Shown in pieces: positions 14,915-24,232 of a stretch of 64,000 bases of DNA; position 1 is the first letter of the stretch; every line of letters starts with the position of its first letter. A program made the position numbers and the translations under genes. The notes under the pieces were generated by a model. It made no database searches, was not told the origin of the DNA, and saw only the letters and a program-made list of their open reading frames with translations. Source of the DNA: CAVSUR01 sp963846005 (GTDB lineage: Bacteria > Actinomycetota > Actinomycetes > Streptosporangiales > Streptosporangiaceae); NCBI GenBank assembly GCA_963846005.1, contig CAWJUH010000001.1:1054001-1118000 (forward strand), read 5' to 3'.

Positions 14915-15883
14915 TCAGGTGCGGGGGGCGATGGCGGACAGCAGCTCGTAGGCGGCGTGCGCGGCGGCGATGCCGGTGATCTGGGCGTGGTCGTAGGCGG
15001 GCGCGACCTCGACGATGTCGGCGCCGACCACGTTGCGCCCGGCGAACGAGCGCAGTGCGGCCAGCAGCTCGCGGCTGGTCAGCCCGCCCGCCTCGGGCGT
15101 GCCGGTGCCGGGTGCGTGCGCCGGGTCGAGCACGTCGATGTCCACCGACACGTAGACCGGGCGGTCGCCGACCCGGGCGGCGATCCGCTCGATGATGCCG
15201 GCGATGCCGATGTGGTCGGCCTCGGGCGCGGACACGACACCGAAGCCGAGGCCGGCGTCCTCGGTCAGGTCGGCCGCCGCGTACAGCGGGCCGCGGATGC
15301 CGACGTGCAGGCACCCGGTCCGGTCCAGCAGGCCTTCCTCGGCGGCCCGGCGGAACGGGGTTCCGTGGGTGTAGTCGGCGCCGAAGTAGCTGTCCCAGGT
15401 GTCCAGGTGCGCGTCGAAGTGCACCACGGCCACCGGGCCGTGCCGGGCACTCACCGCCCGCAGCAGCGGCAGCGCGATCGTGTGGTCGCCGCCGAGCACC
15501 AGCAGCTTCCCGGCCCGGCCGGCCAGGTCGCGGGCGCCGCGCTCGACCGCGGCGATCGCCTCGTCGATGCTGAACGGGTTGACGGCCAGGTCGCCCGCAT
15601 CGGCGACCTGCTGGCTGGCAAACGGCGCGGCGGCCAGCGCCGGGTTCCACGGCCGCAGCAGCCGGGACGACTCGCGGATGTGCGCCGGGCCGAACCGGGC
15701 GCCCGGCCGGTAGCTGACCCCGCTGTCGAACGGCACGCCGAGCACGGCCACGTCGGCCCGGTCCACCTCGGCCAGCCGCGGCAGCCGGGCGAACGTGGCC
15801 TCGCCGGCGTAGCGCGGCACCAGGCTGGCGTCGACCGGGCCGGTGTGCGGCCCGGACGGCACCCGCGGGACAGGCTGGGTCAC
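14915..15883 (-). CDS. agmatinase-type ureohydrolase (arginase family)
   Basis: 322 residues from GTG 15883, whose first bases overlap the permease stop (GTGA). The binuclear manganese ligands are all visible: GGDHT (about 140), FDAHLDTWDS (about 163-172) and SVDIDVLDPA (about 248). Ureohydrolases split urea from a guanidino compound; SYRPGARFGPAHIRESS and YTHGTPF are agmatinase-like rather than arginase-like. Guanidinobutyrase or guanidinopropionase activity is possible. Coupling to an NCS1 permease and a divergent XRE-cupin regulator points to uptake and breakdown of a guanidino or polyamine-type substrate. Confidence 0.88.
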   Translation of the reverse strand: MTQPVPRVPSGPHTGPVDASLVPRYAGEATFARLPRLAEVDRADVAVLGVPFDSGVSYRPGARFGPAHIRESSRLLRPWNPALAAAPFASQQVADAGDLAVNPFSIDEAIAAVERGARDLAGRAGKLLVLGGDHTIALPLLRAVSARHGPVAVVHFDAHLDTWDSYFGADYTHGTPFRRAAEEGLLDRTGCLHVGIRGPLYAAADLTEDAGLGFGVVSAPEADHIGIAGIIERIAARVGDRPVYVSVDIDVLDPAHAPGTGTPEAGGLTSRELLAALRSFAGRNVVGADIVEVAPAYDHAQITGIAAAHAAYELLSAIAPRT

Positions 15884-17379
15884 CGGGCCGCCGCCGCGTC
15901 GATGGCCTGCAGCTGCCGTTCGCTGGCCGCGATCGCGGCCTGCTCGGCGGAGGTGTCGAGGGTACGCGAGGCCAGCCAGTAGACCAGCCCGGACACGGCC
16001 AGCCCGACCAGCCAGGAGTAGTCGACCCCGCCGGTCAGGTGGCCGGGGAACCAGCCGGTGTAGGAGAAGCCGGCGATCGGCGGCAGCACCATGAACGGGA
16101 TCTCGGCGGCGAAGCCCGCGGCGTAGGCGGTCAGGCCGCGCCAGCCCCACGCGCCGTAGACGCCGTCGGCGCGGAAGATGTCGGTGATCGCGTAGTGGCC
16201 GTGCCGGACGAAGAAGAAGTCGACCAGGTTCAGCGCCGTCCACGGCACCAGCAGGTACAGCATCAGCGTGAGCGAGTTCAGCACCGCATTCACGGCGGTA
16301 TCCGAGCCGCTGGTGGAGATGCTCTGCCCGATCGCGTACCAGATCAGCGCGAGCACGACCACGGTGAGGGCCCGCCACATCCGGCTGGTGCGGATCTTGC
16401 GGAACGAGTCGATGCCGGTCAGCACGGTCAGCATGCCGCCGTAGGCGTTCATGCCCATGGTGGCCAGCAGCGCCAGCGCGGACAGGAACGCGGTGACCGA
16501 GCCGAGCGGCGCGGCGATCTTGTCGCCGACGGCCTGCAGTCCGACCAGGCCGTCGGTGGCCCCGAGCCGGGTGGCCAGCCAGGCACCGAGCGCGATCAGC
16601 CAGATCGCCGAGCCGGAGGCGCCGAAGAACACCGCGGCGATGATCCCGCGCGGCGAGGTGTTGCGCGGCATGTAGCGAGAGTAGTCGGACACATACGGCG
16701 CGTAGGTGATGTTGTAGGCGGCGGCGACCGAGAACTGGGACATGAAGGCGGCGAAGATGAACCCGCCCGGGTGGTGCGGGGCGGCGCCGCCGGCCGCCCC
16801 GGCCAGGATCGCCACCGAGATGATCGCGTAGCAGGGGAAGGAGATCACCAGCAGGAAGCGGAACACCCGGTGCACCCAGTCGTAGCCGAAGACGGCCAGC
16901 GCGGCGGCCAGCACCGCCGTGGCCACCGCGACCAGCGTCGCGCTCCAGCCGAACGCGCCGTTCAGGCCGCTGGCCAGCAGCACCTGGTCGGCCACGTTGA
17001 AGGCCATGTAGGTGAACAGCACCGCGAACAGCGCGACGATCACGCCGCGGTAGCCGAGCTGGGCCCGGGTCTGGATCATCTGCGGCAGCCCGAACACCGG
17101 GCCCTGGGTGGCGTGGAAGGCCATGAAGAGCGTGCCGGCCGCGATGCCGAGCAGGCCGGCCAGGATGGACCATCCGAGCGACAGGCCGAGCGCGGGGCCG
17201 ACGAAGCCGATCGGGATCGTGAAGTACTGGAAGTTGCCGAGGAACCACAGCATGGTCTGCTGCCAGGTCTTGCCGTGCCGCTCGGGATCGGGGATCCAGT
17301 CGATCGAGTGCACCTCGATCTGGCCGCGCAGGCCCTGCCCGGCGGCTGCCGGGGCCGCCGTCCGGTACTCAGTCGCCAT
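15880..17379 (-). CDS. NCS1-family purine/cytosine-type permease
   Basis: 499 residues from ATG 17379 with GGAGG six bases upstream. About twelve membrane helices; the N-terminal W..D..HGKTWQQTMLWFLGNFQYF and the later YNITYAPYVSDYSRYMP block are hallmarks of the NCS1 cytosine/allantoin/purine transporters (cation symporters). The last ~35 residues are a cytoplasmic, Ala-rich helix. It is the first gene of a two-gene operon with the agmatinase-like gene, so the substrate may be a guanidino or nucleobase-related compound; specificity cannot be read from sequence. Confidence 0.88.
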   Translation of the reverse strand: MATEYRTAAPAAAGQGLRGQIEVHSIDWIPDPERHGKTWQQTMLWFLGNFQYFTIPIGFVGPALGLSLGWSILAGLLGIAAGTLFMAFHATQGPVFGLPQMIQTRAQLGYRGVIVALFAVLFTYMAFNVADQVLLASGLNGAFGWSATLVAVATAVLAAALAVFGYDWVHRVFRFLLVISFPCYAIISVAILAGAAGGAAPHHPGGFIFAAFMSQFSVAAAYNITYAPYVSDYSRYMPRNTSPRGIIAAVFFGASGSAIWLIALGAWLATRLGATDGLVGLQAVGDKIAAPLGSVTAFLSALALLATMGMNAYGGMLTVLTGIDSFRKIRTSRMWRALTVVVLALIWYAIGQSISTSGSDTAVNAVLNSLTLMLYLLVPWTALNLVDFFFVRHGHYAITDIFRADGVYGAWGWRGLTAYAAGFAAEIPFMVLPPIAGFSYTGWFPGHLTGGVDYSWLVGLAVSGLVYWLASRTLDTSAEQAAIAASERQLQAIDAAAAR

Positions 17380-17429
17380 GCCGCCTCCTGGATGTGACCC
17401 GCCTCACACGATAGGATCACCAGAGGTTG

Positions 17430-17446
17430 CCTTGTTGTCAACAGGG
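17430..17446. promoter_or_regulatory. CC.TGTTGTCAACA.GG dyad in permease/XRE divergent promoter
   Basis: A 17-base near-palindrome centred on T17438, with one mismatched pair. On the minus strand it contains TTGACA, a consensus -35 for the permease operon, and it ends five bases before the XRE start codon. A bound regulator would therefore block both directions. The divergent XRE-cupin protein is the natural candidate. Confidence 0.6.
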
Positions 17447-17451
17447 GTTTC

Positions 17452-18096
17452 ATGAGCGTTATCACCGGATCGCCGCACCCGCCGGGCGTGCCGGAGCCGC
17501 CGGAGCCGCCGGCCACGCCGGACCGCGCGCGGATCGGCGGCCGGCTGCGCGCGGCGCGGCTCGCCGGCCGCAAGAGCATGGCCGAGGTCGCGCGGCAGGC
17601 CGGCCTGACGAAGGGCTTCGTCTCCAAGCTGGAGCGCGACCTCGCGGGCGTCTCCGTGGCGTCGCTCATCAGGCTGTGCGCGGCGCTGGAGATCTCGCCC
17701 GGCTCGCTGTTCGAGCCGTCGGCGGGCGAGGTGGTGCGGCGCGGGGCCTACCCGCCGATCAACTTCGGCGGGGCCGGGGTGACCGAGTACCTGCTCACCC
17801 CGGCCGGCGAGAAGCGGATGCAGGCGATCTTGTCGGAAATCGAGCCGGGCGGCGGCAGCGGCGACGAGGCGTACTCGCTGCCGGCGGACGTGGAACTGGT
17901 CTTCGTGCTGTCCGGCCAGCTGCGGCTCACCGTGGCCGGCACCGAGGTCACGCTGGGCGCCGGGGACGCGTGCACGTTCGCGGCCAGCGCCGAGCACGCC
18001 TTCCGGGCCGGGCCGGCCGGGCCCGCCCGGGTGCTGTGGGTGTTCTCCCCCGCGCTGCCCGGCGCCGGCCCGGAGCTGCGCGAGCCCGGCCAGTAG
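17452..18096 (+). CDS. XRE family regulator with C-terminal cupin (PuuR-like)
   Basis: 214 residues. An N-terminal Pro-rich tail is followed by an XRE helix-turn-helix at about 25-80 (MAEVARQAGLTKGFVSKLERD and VSVASLIRLCAALEISPGSLF). The C-terminal half is a cupin barrel at about 115-200 (LPADVELVFVLSGQLRLTVAG, LGAGDACTFAASAEHAFRAG). This layout is that of PuuR and related regulators of polyamine or amino-acid catabolism, where the cupin senses the ligand. It is divergent from the permease/agmatinase pair with a dyad between them, so it most likely controls that operon and itself. Confidence 0.9.
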   Translation: MSVITGSPHPPGVPEPPEPPATPDRARIGGRLRAARLAGRKSMAEVARQAGLTKGFVSKLERDLAGVSVASLIRLCAALEISPGSLFEPSAGEVVRRGAYPPINFGGAGVTEYLLTPAGEKRMQAILSEIEPGGGSGDEAYSLPADVELVFVLSGQLRLTVAGTEVTLGAGDACTFAASAEHAFRAGPAGPARVLWVFSPALPGAGPELREPGQ

Positions 18097-18175
18097 ACGG
18101 CCGCGGCCGGCGTGACACGATCGGACGCCGGGACATCAGCCCGGCACGGCCGGGCGCGCACCGCGGGAGGACAGC

Positions 18176-19963
18176 GTGGGCCGGACACCAGCGCTCAGCA
18201 CCAGCGCCGAGGGCATCGACGCGGCCGGGGACTGGCGGCGCTGGGTGATCTACCAGGTCTACCCGCGCAGCTTCGCCGACTCCGACGGCGACGGGGCTGG
18301 CGACCTGCCCGGCGTGGTGTCCCGGCTGGACTACCTGCAGCGGCTCGGCGTCGACGCGGTCTGGCTGTCGCCGGTGTACCGGTCGCCGATGGACGACAAC
18401 GGCTACGACATCAGCGACTACACCGACGTCGACCCGCTGTTCGGCACGCTGGCCGACCTGGACGAGCTGATCGGGGGCCTGCACCGGCGCGGCATGAAGC
18501 TGATCATGGACCTGGTCGTCAACCACACCTCGGACGAGCACGCCTGGTTCGCCGGGTCGCGGTCGGGCCGGGACCACCCGAAGCGGGACTGGTACTGGTG
18601 GCGCGACCCGCGGCCGGGCGCCGAGCCGGGTGCCCCCGGCGCGGAGCCGAGCAACTGGGAGTCGCACTTCTCCGGCCCGGCCTGGCAGTGGGACCCGGGC
18701 ACCGGCCAGTACTACCTGCACATCTTCTCCCCCCGGCAGCCGGACCTGAACTGGGAGAACCCGGAGGTCCGCCAGGCCGTCTACGCGATGATGCGCTGGT
18801 GGCTGGACCGCGGCGCCGACGGCTTCCGGATGGACGTCATCAACATGATCAGCAAGGATCCCGCGCTGCCCGACGTGCCGCCCCGGCCGGGGTCGCGGTA
18901 CGGGCCGGGTGAGGACCACTTCGTCTGCGGCCCGCGCAACCACGAGTTCCTGGCCGAGATGCACGCCGAGGTGTTCGCCGGGCGGGACGCGCACGTGCTG
19001 ACCGTGGGCGAGATGCCGGGCGTGACCATAGAGCAGGCGGCGCTGTTCACCGGCCCGGCCCGCCGCGAGGTGGACATGGTCTTCCAGTTCGAGCACGTGC
19101 AGCTGGACCAGGGCGCGCACAAGTTCGATCCGGTGCCGCTGACCCTCCCGGCCCTGAAGAGATCGCTGGCGGCCTGGCAGGCCGGGCTGGCCGGGCGCGG
19201 CTGGAATTCGCTTTATTTCGGCAATCATGACCAGCCGCGGGCAGTGTCCCGGTTCGGTGACGACGGCGCGCACCGGGTGGCCTCGGCGAAGACCCTGGCC
19301 ACGATCTTGCACCTGCACCAGGGCACGCCGTACGTCTACCAGGGCGACGAGCTCGGGATGGCCAGTCCGCCGTTCACCGTGATCGGCGACTACCGCGACA
19401 TCCAGACGCTGAACTTCCACGCCGCGGCCGCCGCCCGCGGCGGCACCGACCTGGACGCGCTGGTCGGCGTGTTCGGCCGGACCAGCCGCGACCTCGGCCG
19501 CACGCCGGTGCAGTGGGACGCCTCCCCCAGCGCCGGCTTCACCGCGGGGACGCCGTGGATCGCCGTCAACCCCGACTACCGGCAGGTCAACGCGGCCGCG
19601 CAGGCGGGGGTGCCGGGGTCGGTGTTCGAGCACTACCGGGCGCTGATCGCGCTGCGGCACGGCGAGGACGCGGTCACCGACGGGGACTTCGAGCTGCTGG
19701 CGCCCGGCGACCCGGCCGTGTGGGCGTTCCTGCGCCGCGGCCGGGAAGCCGAGCTGCTGGTGGCCGCGAACTGCTCGGCGGGCCCGGTGCGGGTCAGCCT
19801 GCCGGTCAGCGGGGACTGGTCGCCGGCGCAGGTGCTGGTGCCGACGACGCCGGGCGGCCCGGCGGGCGTGCCGCCGGAGGTGGAGCTGGGCCCGTGGGAG
19901 TCGGCGGTGTGGCGGCGCCCGCGCGAGCCCGGCGAGGCCGGGCGCGGGGAGGGCGCCGGTTAG
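18176..19963 (+). CDS. GH13 alpha-glucosidase (oligo-1,6-glucosidase type)
   Basis: 595 residues from GTG 18176, with GGGAGG upstream. The (beta/alpha)8 motifs are complete: WVIYQVYPRSFADSDGDGAGD (start near 20), DLVVNHTSDEH, DGFRMDVINMI (nucleophile Asp), VGEMPG (acid/base Glu) and FGNHDQPR (transition-state Asp). The GDGAGDLPGV and MDDNGYDISDY strings place it with the exo-acting alpha-1,4/1,6-glucosidases. No signal peptide, so it is cytoplasmic and probably acts on imported maltose/isomaltose-type oligosaccharides. It appears monocistronic here; no transporter lies beside it. Confidence 0.92.
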   Translation: MGRTPALSTSAEGIDAAGDWRRWVIYQVYPRSFADSDGDGAGDLPGVVSRLDYLQRLGVDAVWLSPVYRSPMDDNGYDISDYTDVDPLFGTLADLDELIGGLHRRGMKLIMDLVVNHTSDEHAWFAGSRSGRDHPKRDWYWWRDPRPGAEPGAPGAEPSNWESHFSGPAWQWDPGTGQYYLHIFSPRQPDLNWENPEVRQAVYAMMRWWLDRGADGFRMDVINMISKDPALPDVPPRPGSRYGPGEDHFVCGPRNHEFLAEMHAEVFAGRDAHVLTVGEMPGVTIEQAALFTGPARREVDMVFQFEHVQLDQGAHKFDPVPLTLPALKRSLAAWQAGLAGRGWNSLYFGNHDQPRAVSRFGDDGAHRVASAKTLATILHLHQGTPYVYQGDELGMASPPFTVIGDYRDIQTLNFHAAAAARGGTDLDALVGVFGRTSRDLGRTPVQWDASPSAGFTAGTPWIAVNPDYRQVNAAAQAGVPGSVFEHYRALIALRHGEDAVTDGDFELLAPGDPAVWAFLRRGREAELLVAANCSAGPVRVSLPVSGDWSPAQVLVPTTPGGPAGVPPEVELGPWESAVWRRPREPGEAGRGEGAG

Positions 19964-20044
19964 CGCCGCGGGAGCCGGGTAGCCGGGTGCGGTCATGGCA
20001 GCAGCGCCGCGGATGGCCGCCGCGGCACCGGCGAGGGGACGACC

Positions 20045-21016
20045 GTGCAGATCGGCTACAAGCTCGCGACCGAGGCCTTCGGGCCGAAGGAGATCATCCG
20101 TCAGGCCGTGGCGGCCGAGCGGGCGGGGTTCGACTTCGTCGAGATGAGCGACCACTACCACCCCTGGCACGACGCGCAGGGGCACAGCGGGTTCACCTGG
20201 AGCATGCTGGCCGCCATCGCCGCGAAGACCGAGCGGATCGGCCTGGTCACCGGCGTGACCTGCCCGACCGTGCGTTACCACCCGGCGATCATCGCCCAGG
20301 CCGCGGCGACTATGGCGATCATCTCCGACGGCCGGTTCACGCTCGGGGTCGGGGCGGGTGAGCGGCTGAACGAGCACATCACGGGCACCGGGTTCCCCAG
20401 CGCGCGGATCCGGCACGAGCGGCTGCGCGAGGCACTGGAGATCATCCGGCTGCTGTGGCAGGGCGGCTACCGCTCCTATGAGGGCAGGTACCTGCAGCTG
20501 GAGGACGCCCGGGTGTTCGACCTGCCGGAGGAACTGCCGGTGATCGCGGTGGCGGCCAGCGGCCCGGAGTCGGTGCAGATCGCCGCCGACCTCGGCGACG
20601 GGCTGTTCGCCACCGAGCCGGACGCGGACCTGGTCAGCGGCTGGCATCAGCGCGGCGGCCGCGGGCCCGCCTACGCCGAGGTCCCGCTGGCCTGGGCCCC
20701 CGATGAGGACACCGCGGCCAAGGCGGTGCTGGAGAAGACCCGGTTCGCGCTGACCGGCTGGAAGGTGATGGCCGAGCTGCCCAACCCGGTCAACTTCGAC
20801 GCGGCGACCGCGCACATCACCGCCGATCAGGTCAGGCAGCAGTTCGCCTGCGGGCCGGAACTGAGCCGGCACCTGGAGGTGGCCCGGCCGTTCGCCGCGG
20901 CCGGGTTCGACCGGCTGGTCACCATGAACGCCGGGCCGGATCCGGACGGGTTCATGGAGTTCTTCGGCTCCGAGCTGGCCGGGCCGCTGCGCGCCCTGAG
21001 CCCGGCGGCCGGCTAG
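20045..21016 (+). CDS. F420-dependent LLM-class oxidoreductase (TIGR03557-like)
   Basis: 323 residues from GTG 20045 (GGGGA upstream). It opens MQIGYKLATEAFGPKEII and has FDFVEMSDHYHPWHD, a luciferase-like barrel strand, then GVTCPTVRYHPAIIAQAAATMA and FTLGVGAGERLNEHITG. These are the characteristic strings of the F420-dependent G6PDH-like subfamily. Such enzymes use reduced or oxidised cofactor F420 for hydride transfer; the substrate is unknown. The gene lies between a glucosidase and an aldehyde dehydrogenase on the same strand but with gaps of 40-80 bases on each side. Confidence 0.9.
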   Translation: MQIGYKLATEAFGPKEIIRQAVAAERAGFDFVEMSDHYHPWHDAQGHSGFTWSMLAAIAAKTERIGLVTGVTCPTVRYHPAIIAQAAATMAIISDGRFTLGVGAGERLNEHITGTGFPSARIRHERLREALEIIRLLWQGGYRSYEGRYLQLEDARVFDLPEELPVIAVAASGPESVQIAADLGDGLFATEPDADLVSGWHQRGGRGPAYAEVPLAWAPDEDTAAKAVLEKTRFALTGWKVMAELPNPVNFDAATAHITADQVRQQFACGPELSRHLEVARPFAAAGFDRLVTMNAGPDPDGFMEFFGSELAGPLRALSPAAG

Positions 21017-21080
21017 CCCGGCCGGATGCGGCGGTTTTATCGTCAGAGCGGTAGCGCCCACCGTGACGGGAGACAGGCCG

Positions 21081-22575
21081 ATGACGACCACCACCGACTC
21101 CGCCCAGATCACCGAGATGCTGATGCTGATCGACGGCTCGCTGCGGCCGGCGCAGTCCGGGCGGACGTATGAGTCGGCCGACCCGTTCACCGGCCGGCCG
21201 TGGGCACGGGTGCCGGACGCGGGCGCCGCGGACGTCGACGCCGCGGTGGCGGCCGCGCGGGCGGCCCTGGAGGGCCCGTGGGGCCAGCTGACCGCGACCC
21301 AGCGGGGCAAGCTGCTGCACCGGCTCGGCGAGCTGATCGCGCGGGACGCGCCGAAGCTGGCCGAGCTGGAGACCCGCGACAACGGCAAGCTGCTGCGGGA
21401 AATGGCGGGCCAGATGGCCGGGCTGCCCGAGTGGTACTACTACTACGCCGGGCTGGCCGACAAGGTCGAGGGCAGCGTCATCCCCGCCGACAAGTCCAAC
21501 TACCTGGTGTACACCCGGCACGAGCCGGTCGGCGTGGTGGCCGCGATCGTGCCGTGGAACTCGCCGCTGCTGCTGCTGACCTGGAAGCTGGCGCCCGCGC
21601 TCGCGGCCGGCTGCACGATCGTGGTCAAGCCGAGCGACTACACCCCGGTCAGCACGCTGGCGTTCGCCGAGCTGGCCGCCGAGGCCGGGTTCCCGCCCGG
21701 CGTGATCAACGTGGTCACCGGCTGGGGCCCCGAGGTGGGCCAGTCCCTGTCCGCCCACCCCGGCATTAACAAGATCGCCTTCACCGGCTCGACCATGGTG
21801 GGCAAGCTCATCGCCAAAGCCGCCGCGGAGAACCTGACCCGGGTCACCCTGGAGCTCGGCGGCAAGTCCGCGCAGGTGGTGTTCCCCGACGCCGACCTGG
21901 ACGCCGCGGCCAACGGGGTCATCGCCGGCGTGTTCGCGGCCACCGGCCAGACCTGCATGGCCGGGCTCGCGGGTGGTGGTGCACTCCGACGTCAAGGACG
22001 CGCTGGTCGAGCGGATCGTGGCCCGGGCCGCCACGATCAAGATCGGCAACCCGCTGGACCCCGGCACCGAGATGGGCCCGATGGCCACCGGCAAGCAGTA
22101 CGCCACGGTGCTGTCGCACTTCGAGTCGGCCCAGTCCGATGGCGCGACGGTCGCCTACGGCGGCAAGCCGGTGGAGAGCCTGGGCGGCTGGTTCGTGGAG
22201 CCGACCGTGCTGGTCGACACCACGCCGCAGATGCGCGCGGTGCGGGAGGAGATCTTCGGGCCGGTGGTGGCCGTCACCACGTTCAGCACCGAGGACGAGG
22301 CAATCGCCCTGGCCAACGGCACCGAGTTCGGGCTGGCCGGCTCGGTGTGGACCAAGGACGTGCACCGGGCGCACCGGGTCGCGGCCCGGCTGCGGGCCGG
22401 CACGATCTGGATCAACGCCTACCGGGTGGTCGGCCCGCACGTGCCGTTCGGCGGCTTCGGGGCCAGCGGCATCGGCCGGGAGAACGGAGTGGACGCGATC
22501 CGCGAGTACACAGAGACCAAGTCGGTCTGGGTGGAGCTGACCGGCGCGACCCGCGACCCGTTCACGCTCGGCTGA
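21081..22575 (+). pseudogene. aldehyde dehydrogenase, frameshifted at about 21963-21967
   Basis: An NAD(P)-dependent aldehyde dehydrogenase of about 498 residues split into two frames. The first half (ATG 21081, GGAG upstream) has the cofactor and catalytic strings VPWNSPLLLLTWKLAPALAAG, FTGSTMVGK, ELGGKSAQ (catalytic Glu) and GQTCMAG (catalytic Cys). Directly after GQTCMAG one extra base in GGGCTCG moves the frame. The normal continuation (SRVVVHSDVKDALVERIVAR) runs from about 21968 to TGA 22575 and includes EEIFGPVV, FGGFGASGIGREN and the usual C-terminus. Everything else is intact, so the lesion is very recent or a sequence error. Probable target: a small aliphatic or aromatic aldehyde. 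Confidence 0.85.
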
Positions 22576-22608
22576 GCCGGCGAACCACCGATCAGAAAAG
22601 AGGCCGGC

Positions 22609-23106
22609 ATGACCGCTGACACGCTCGCCACGCTCGCCCAGGCCGCCACCGACACCGACATGGCGCTGGCCCGGCTGCAGGACATCGTCCGCCAGCTGTC
22701 CGACGGTGACTTGCACCGGGCGCACTCCGGCGGCGGCTGGAGCGTCGCCCAGGTCATCTCGCACATCAACATCTGCGCCATCTTGTGGGCGGGCGACGTG
22801 GAGCGGGTCAGCAACGACCCGGCGCTGGCCTTCTTCTTCCGCGAGGAGGTCGGGCACGACGCGGTCGGCTACCCGCCGCCGACGGTGGCGATCGCGGTGC
22901 GCCAGCTGGACAGCACCCGCCGCACCGTATCCAGCTGCACGCTGGCCGCGCCCGCCGATGCGCTCGAGCGCACGGTAGAGATCCCCGACCTCGGCACGAT
23001 GACGATCGCGGACTGGACGCCGCTGATCCTCGGCCACCTGACCGGGCACGTCGAGCAGGCCGTGGAGATCCTGCGCGACCGCGACGCGCTGCCCGAGGGC
23101 GCCTGA
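22609..23106 (+). CDS. DinB-like four-helix-bundle protein
   Basis: 165 residues, with an A/G-rich ribosome site (AAAAGAGG) before ATG 22609. WSVAQVISHINICA and ILGHLTGHVEQAVEIL give the histidines spaced as in DinB/mycothiol-dependent enzymes, where three His ligands hold a divalent metal. Some relatives transfer bacillithiol or mycothiol; others are of unknown role. It starts 33 bases after the aldehyde dehydrogenase stop and ends one base before the alcohol dehydrogenase start, so the three genes probably form an operon for an alcohol/aldehyde conversion, perhaps thiol-linked. Confidence 0.8.
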   Translation: MTADTLATLAQAATDTDMALARLQDIVRQLSDGDLHRAHSGGGWSVAQVISHINICAILWAGDVERVSNDPALAFFFREEVGHDAVGYPPPTVAIAVRQLDSTRRTVSSCTLAAPADALERTVEIPDLGTMTIADWTPLILGHLTGHVEQAVEILRDRDALPEGA

Positions 23107-23107
23107 G

Positions 23108-24127
23108 ATGCGCGCAGCGGTGCTCACCGGGCGGGGGCAGGTCCGGGTCGAGGAACGGCCGGACCCGCAGGCCCGGCCAGGCTGGGTCGTGGTCCGGGTG
23201 GAGTCCGCCTCCATCTGCGGCACCGACTCCCACCAGTACGACGGGCGCATCGACACCCCGTTCCCGCGCGTCCCCGGCCACGATTTCTCCGGCCGGGTGG
23301 AGTCGGCCGGCGAGGGCGTGGACGAGGCGCTGATCGGGCAGCACTTCGCGGTCAAGCCATCGCTGCCGTGCGGCGAGTGCGCCGACTGCGCCGCGGGCCG
23401 GCTGGCCGACTGCACCCGCAAGAAGCTGATCGGGCTGTGGTCGGACGGATGCATGGCCGAGCGGGTGGCGGTGCCAAGGGTGAACCTGGTCCCGCGCCCC
23501 GAGGGCGTGGCCGACTGGCAGGCGTGCCTGCTGGAGCCGCTGGCGGTCGGCCTGAACACGGTCGACCGGCTGAAGATCGTCCTTGGCGAGTCGGTGGCGG
23601 TGCTCGGCCAGGGCCCGATCGGGCTGGCGCTGACCCGGCTGTGCGCGCTGTCGGGGACGGGCCGGCTGATCGTCACCGATGCCCGGGAAGAACCGTTCGC
23701 GGTGTCACGGGCCTACGGCGCGACCGACTGCGTCAACGTGGCGCAGGCCGATCCGGTGACCGCCATCCGCGAGCTCACCGGCGGCCTGGGCGCCGACATC
23801 GTGATCGAGACCTCCGGCTTCCCCGCCTCCTCGGCGATCGTGCTGGACGCGGTCCGCAAGGAGGGCAAGGTCGCGCACATCGGCTGGGCCAACGACCTGC
23901 CGCCGCTGCCGGTGATCCCGATCATGGCCAAGACGCTGACGGTATTCGGGGTGGGCGGCAACGGCGGCCGCGGCCAGTACGAGCGCAGCCTGGAGCTGGT
24001 GCGCGGCGGCCGGATCGACCTGGCCCCGATGGTCACCCACCGGTTCTCGCTGGACGACATCGCTGCCGCGTTCGAGACCGCGGCGTCGAAGTCCGGGGGC
24101 TCGATCAAGGTGGTGGTCTCGCCGTAG
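23108..24127 (+). CDS. zinc-binding alcohol/polyol dehydrogenase (MDR family)
   Basis: 339 residues; ATG one base after the DinB-like stop. The N-terminal GroES-like domain has SICGTDSHQYDG (catalytic zinc Cys), PGHDFSGRV (His) and the structural zinc cluster CGECADCAAGRLADC. The Rossmann domain has VAVLGQGPIGLALTRL at about 160-175. It ends GSIKVVVSP. It resembles sorbitol or threonine-type dehydrogenases that oxidise secondary alcohols with NAD(P). It is the last gene of the aldehyde dehydrogenase-DinB-alcohol dehydrogenase run, so an alcohol to aldehyde to acid route is plausible. Confidence 0.88.
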   Translation: MRAAVLTGRGQVRVEERPDPQARPGWVVVRVESASICGTDSHQYDGRIDTPFPRVPGHDFSGRVESAGEGVDEALIGQHFAVKPSLPCGECADCAAGRLADCTRKKLIGLWSDGCMAERVAVPRVNLVPRPEGVADWQACLLEPLAVGLNTVDRLKIVLGESVAVLGQGPIGLALTRLCALSGTGRLIVTDAREEPFAVSRAYGATDCVNVAQADPVTAIRELTGGLGADIVIETSGFPASSAIVLDAVRKEGKVAHIGWANDLPPLPVIPIMAKTLTVFGVGGNGGRGQYERSLELVRGGRIDLAPMVTHRFSLDDIAAAFETAASKSGGSIKVVVSP

Positions 24128-24158
24128 CGGCCGGCGGCACCGCTGGCGCGGCCGAGTC

Positions 24159-24232
24159 TCAGTCCTGGCCCGAATCCTGGCCCCAATCCTGGCCCGCGGC
24201 CGGGCCTCAGTCCGGGCCTCAGCCCGAGGCGC
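24159..24232. repeat. short direct repeats after the alcohol dehydrogenase
   Basis: TCCTGGCCC occurs three times at a 12-base period starting near 24162, followed by two copies of GGGCCTCAGTCC/GGGCCTCAGCCC. It occupies the gap between the convergent dehydrogenase and SCO6745 genes. No hairpin strong enough to call a terminator is evident. Confidence 0.55.

Noticed and set aside
17948..21388. 1146-codon open frame on the minus strand opposite the GH13 glucosidase and F420 enzyme
   Set aside because: Low-complexity Arg/Gly/Pro/Ala/Val composition typical of antisense frames in GC-rich DNA; the plus strand carries two complete, conserved enzymes across it.
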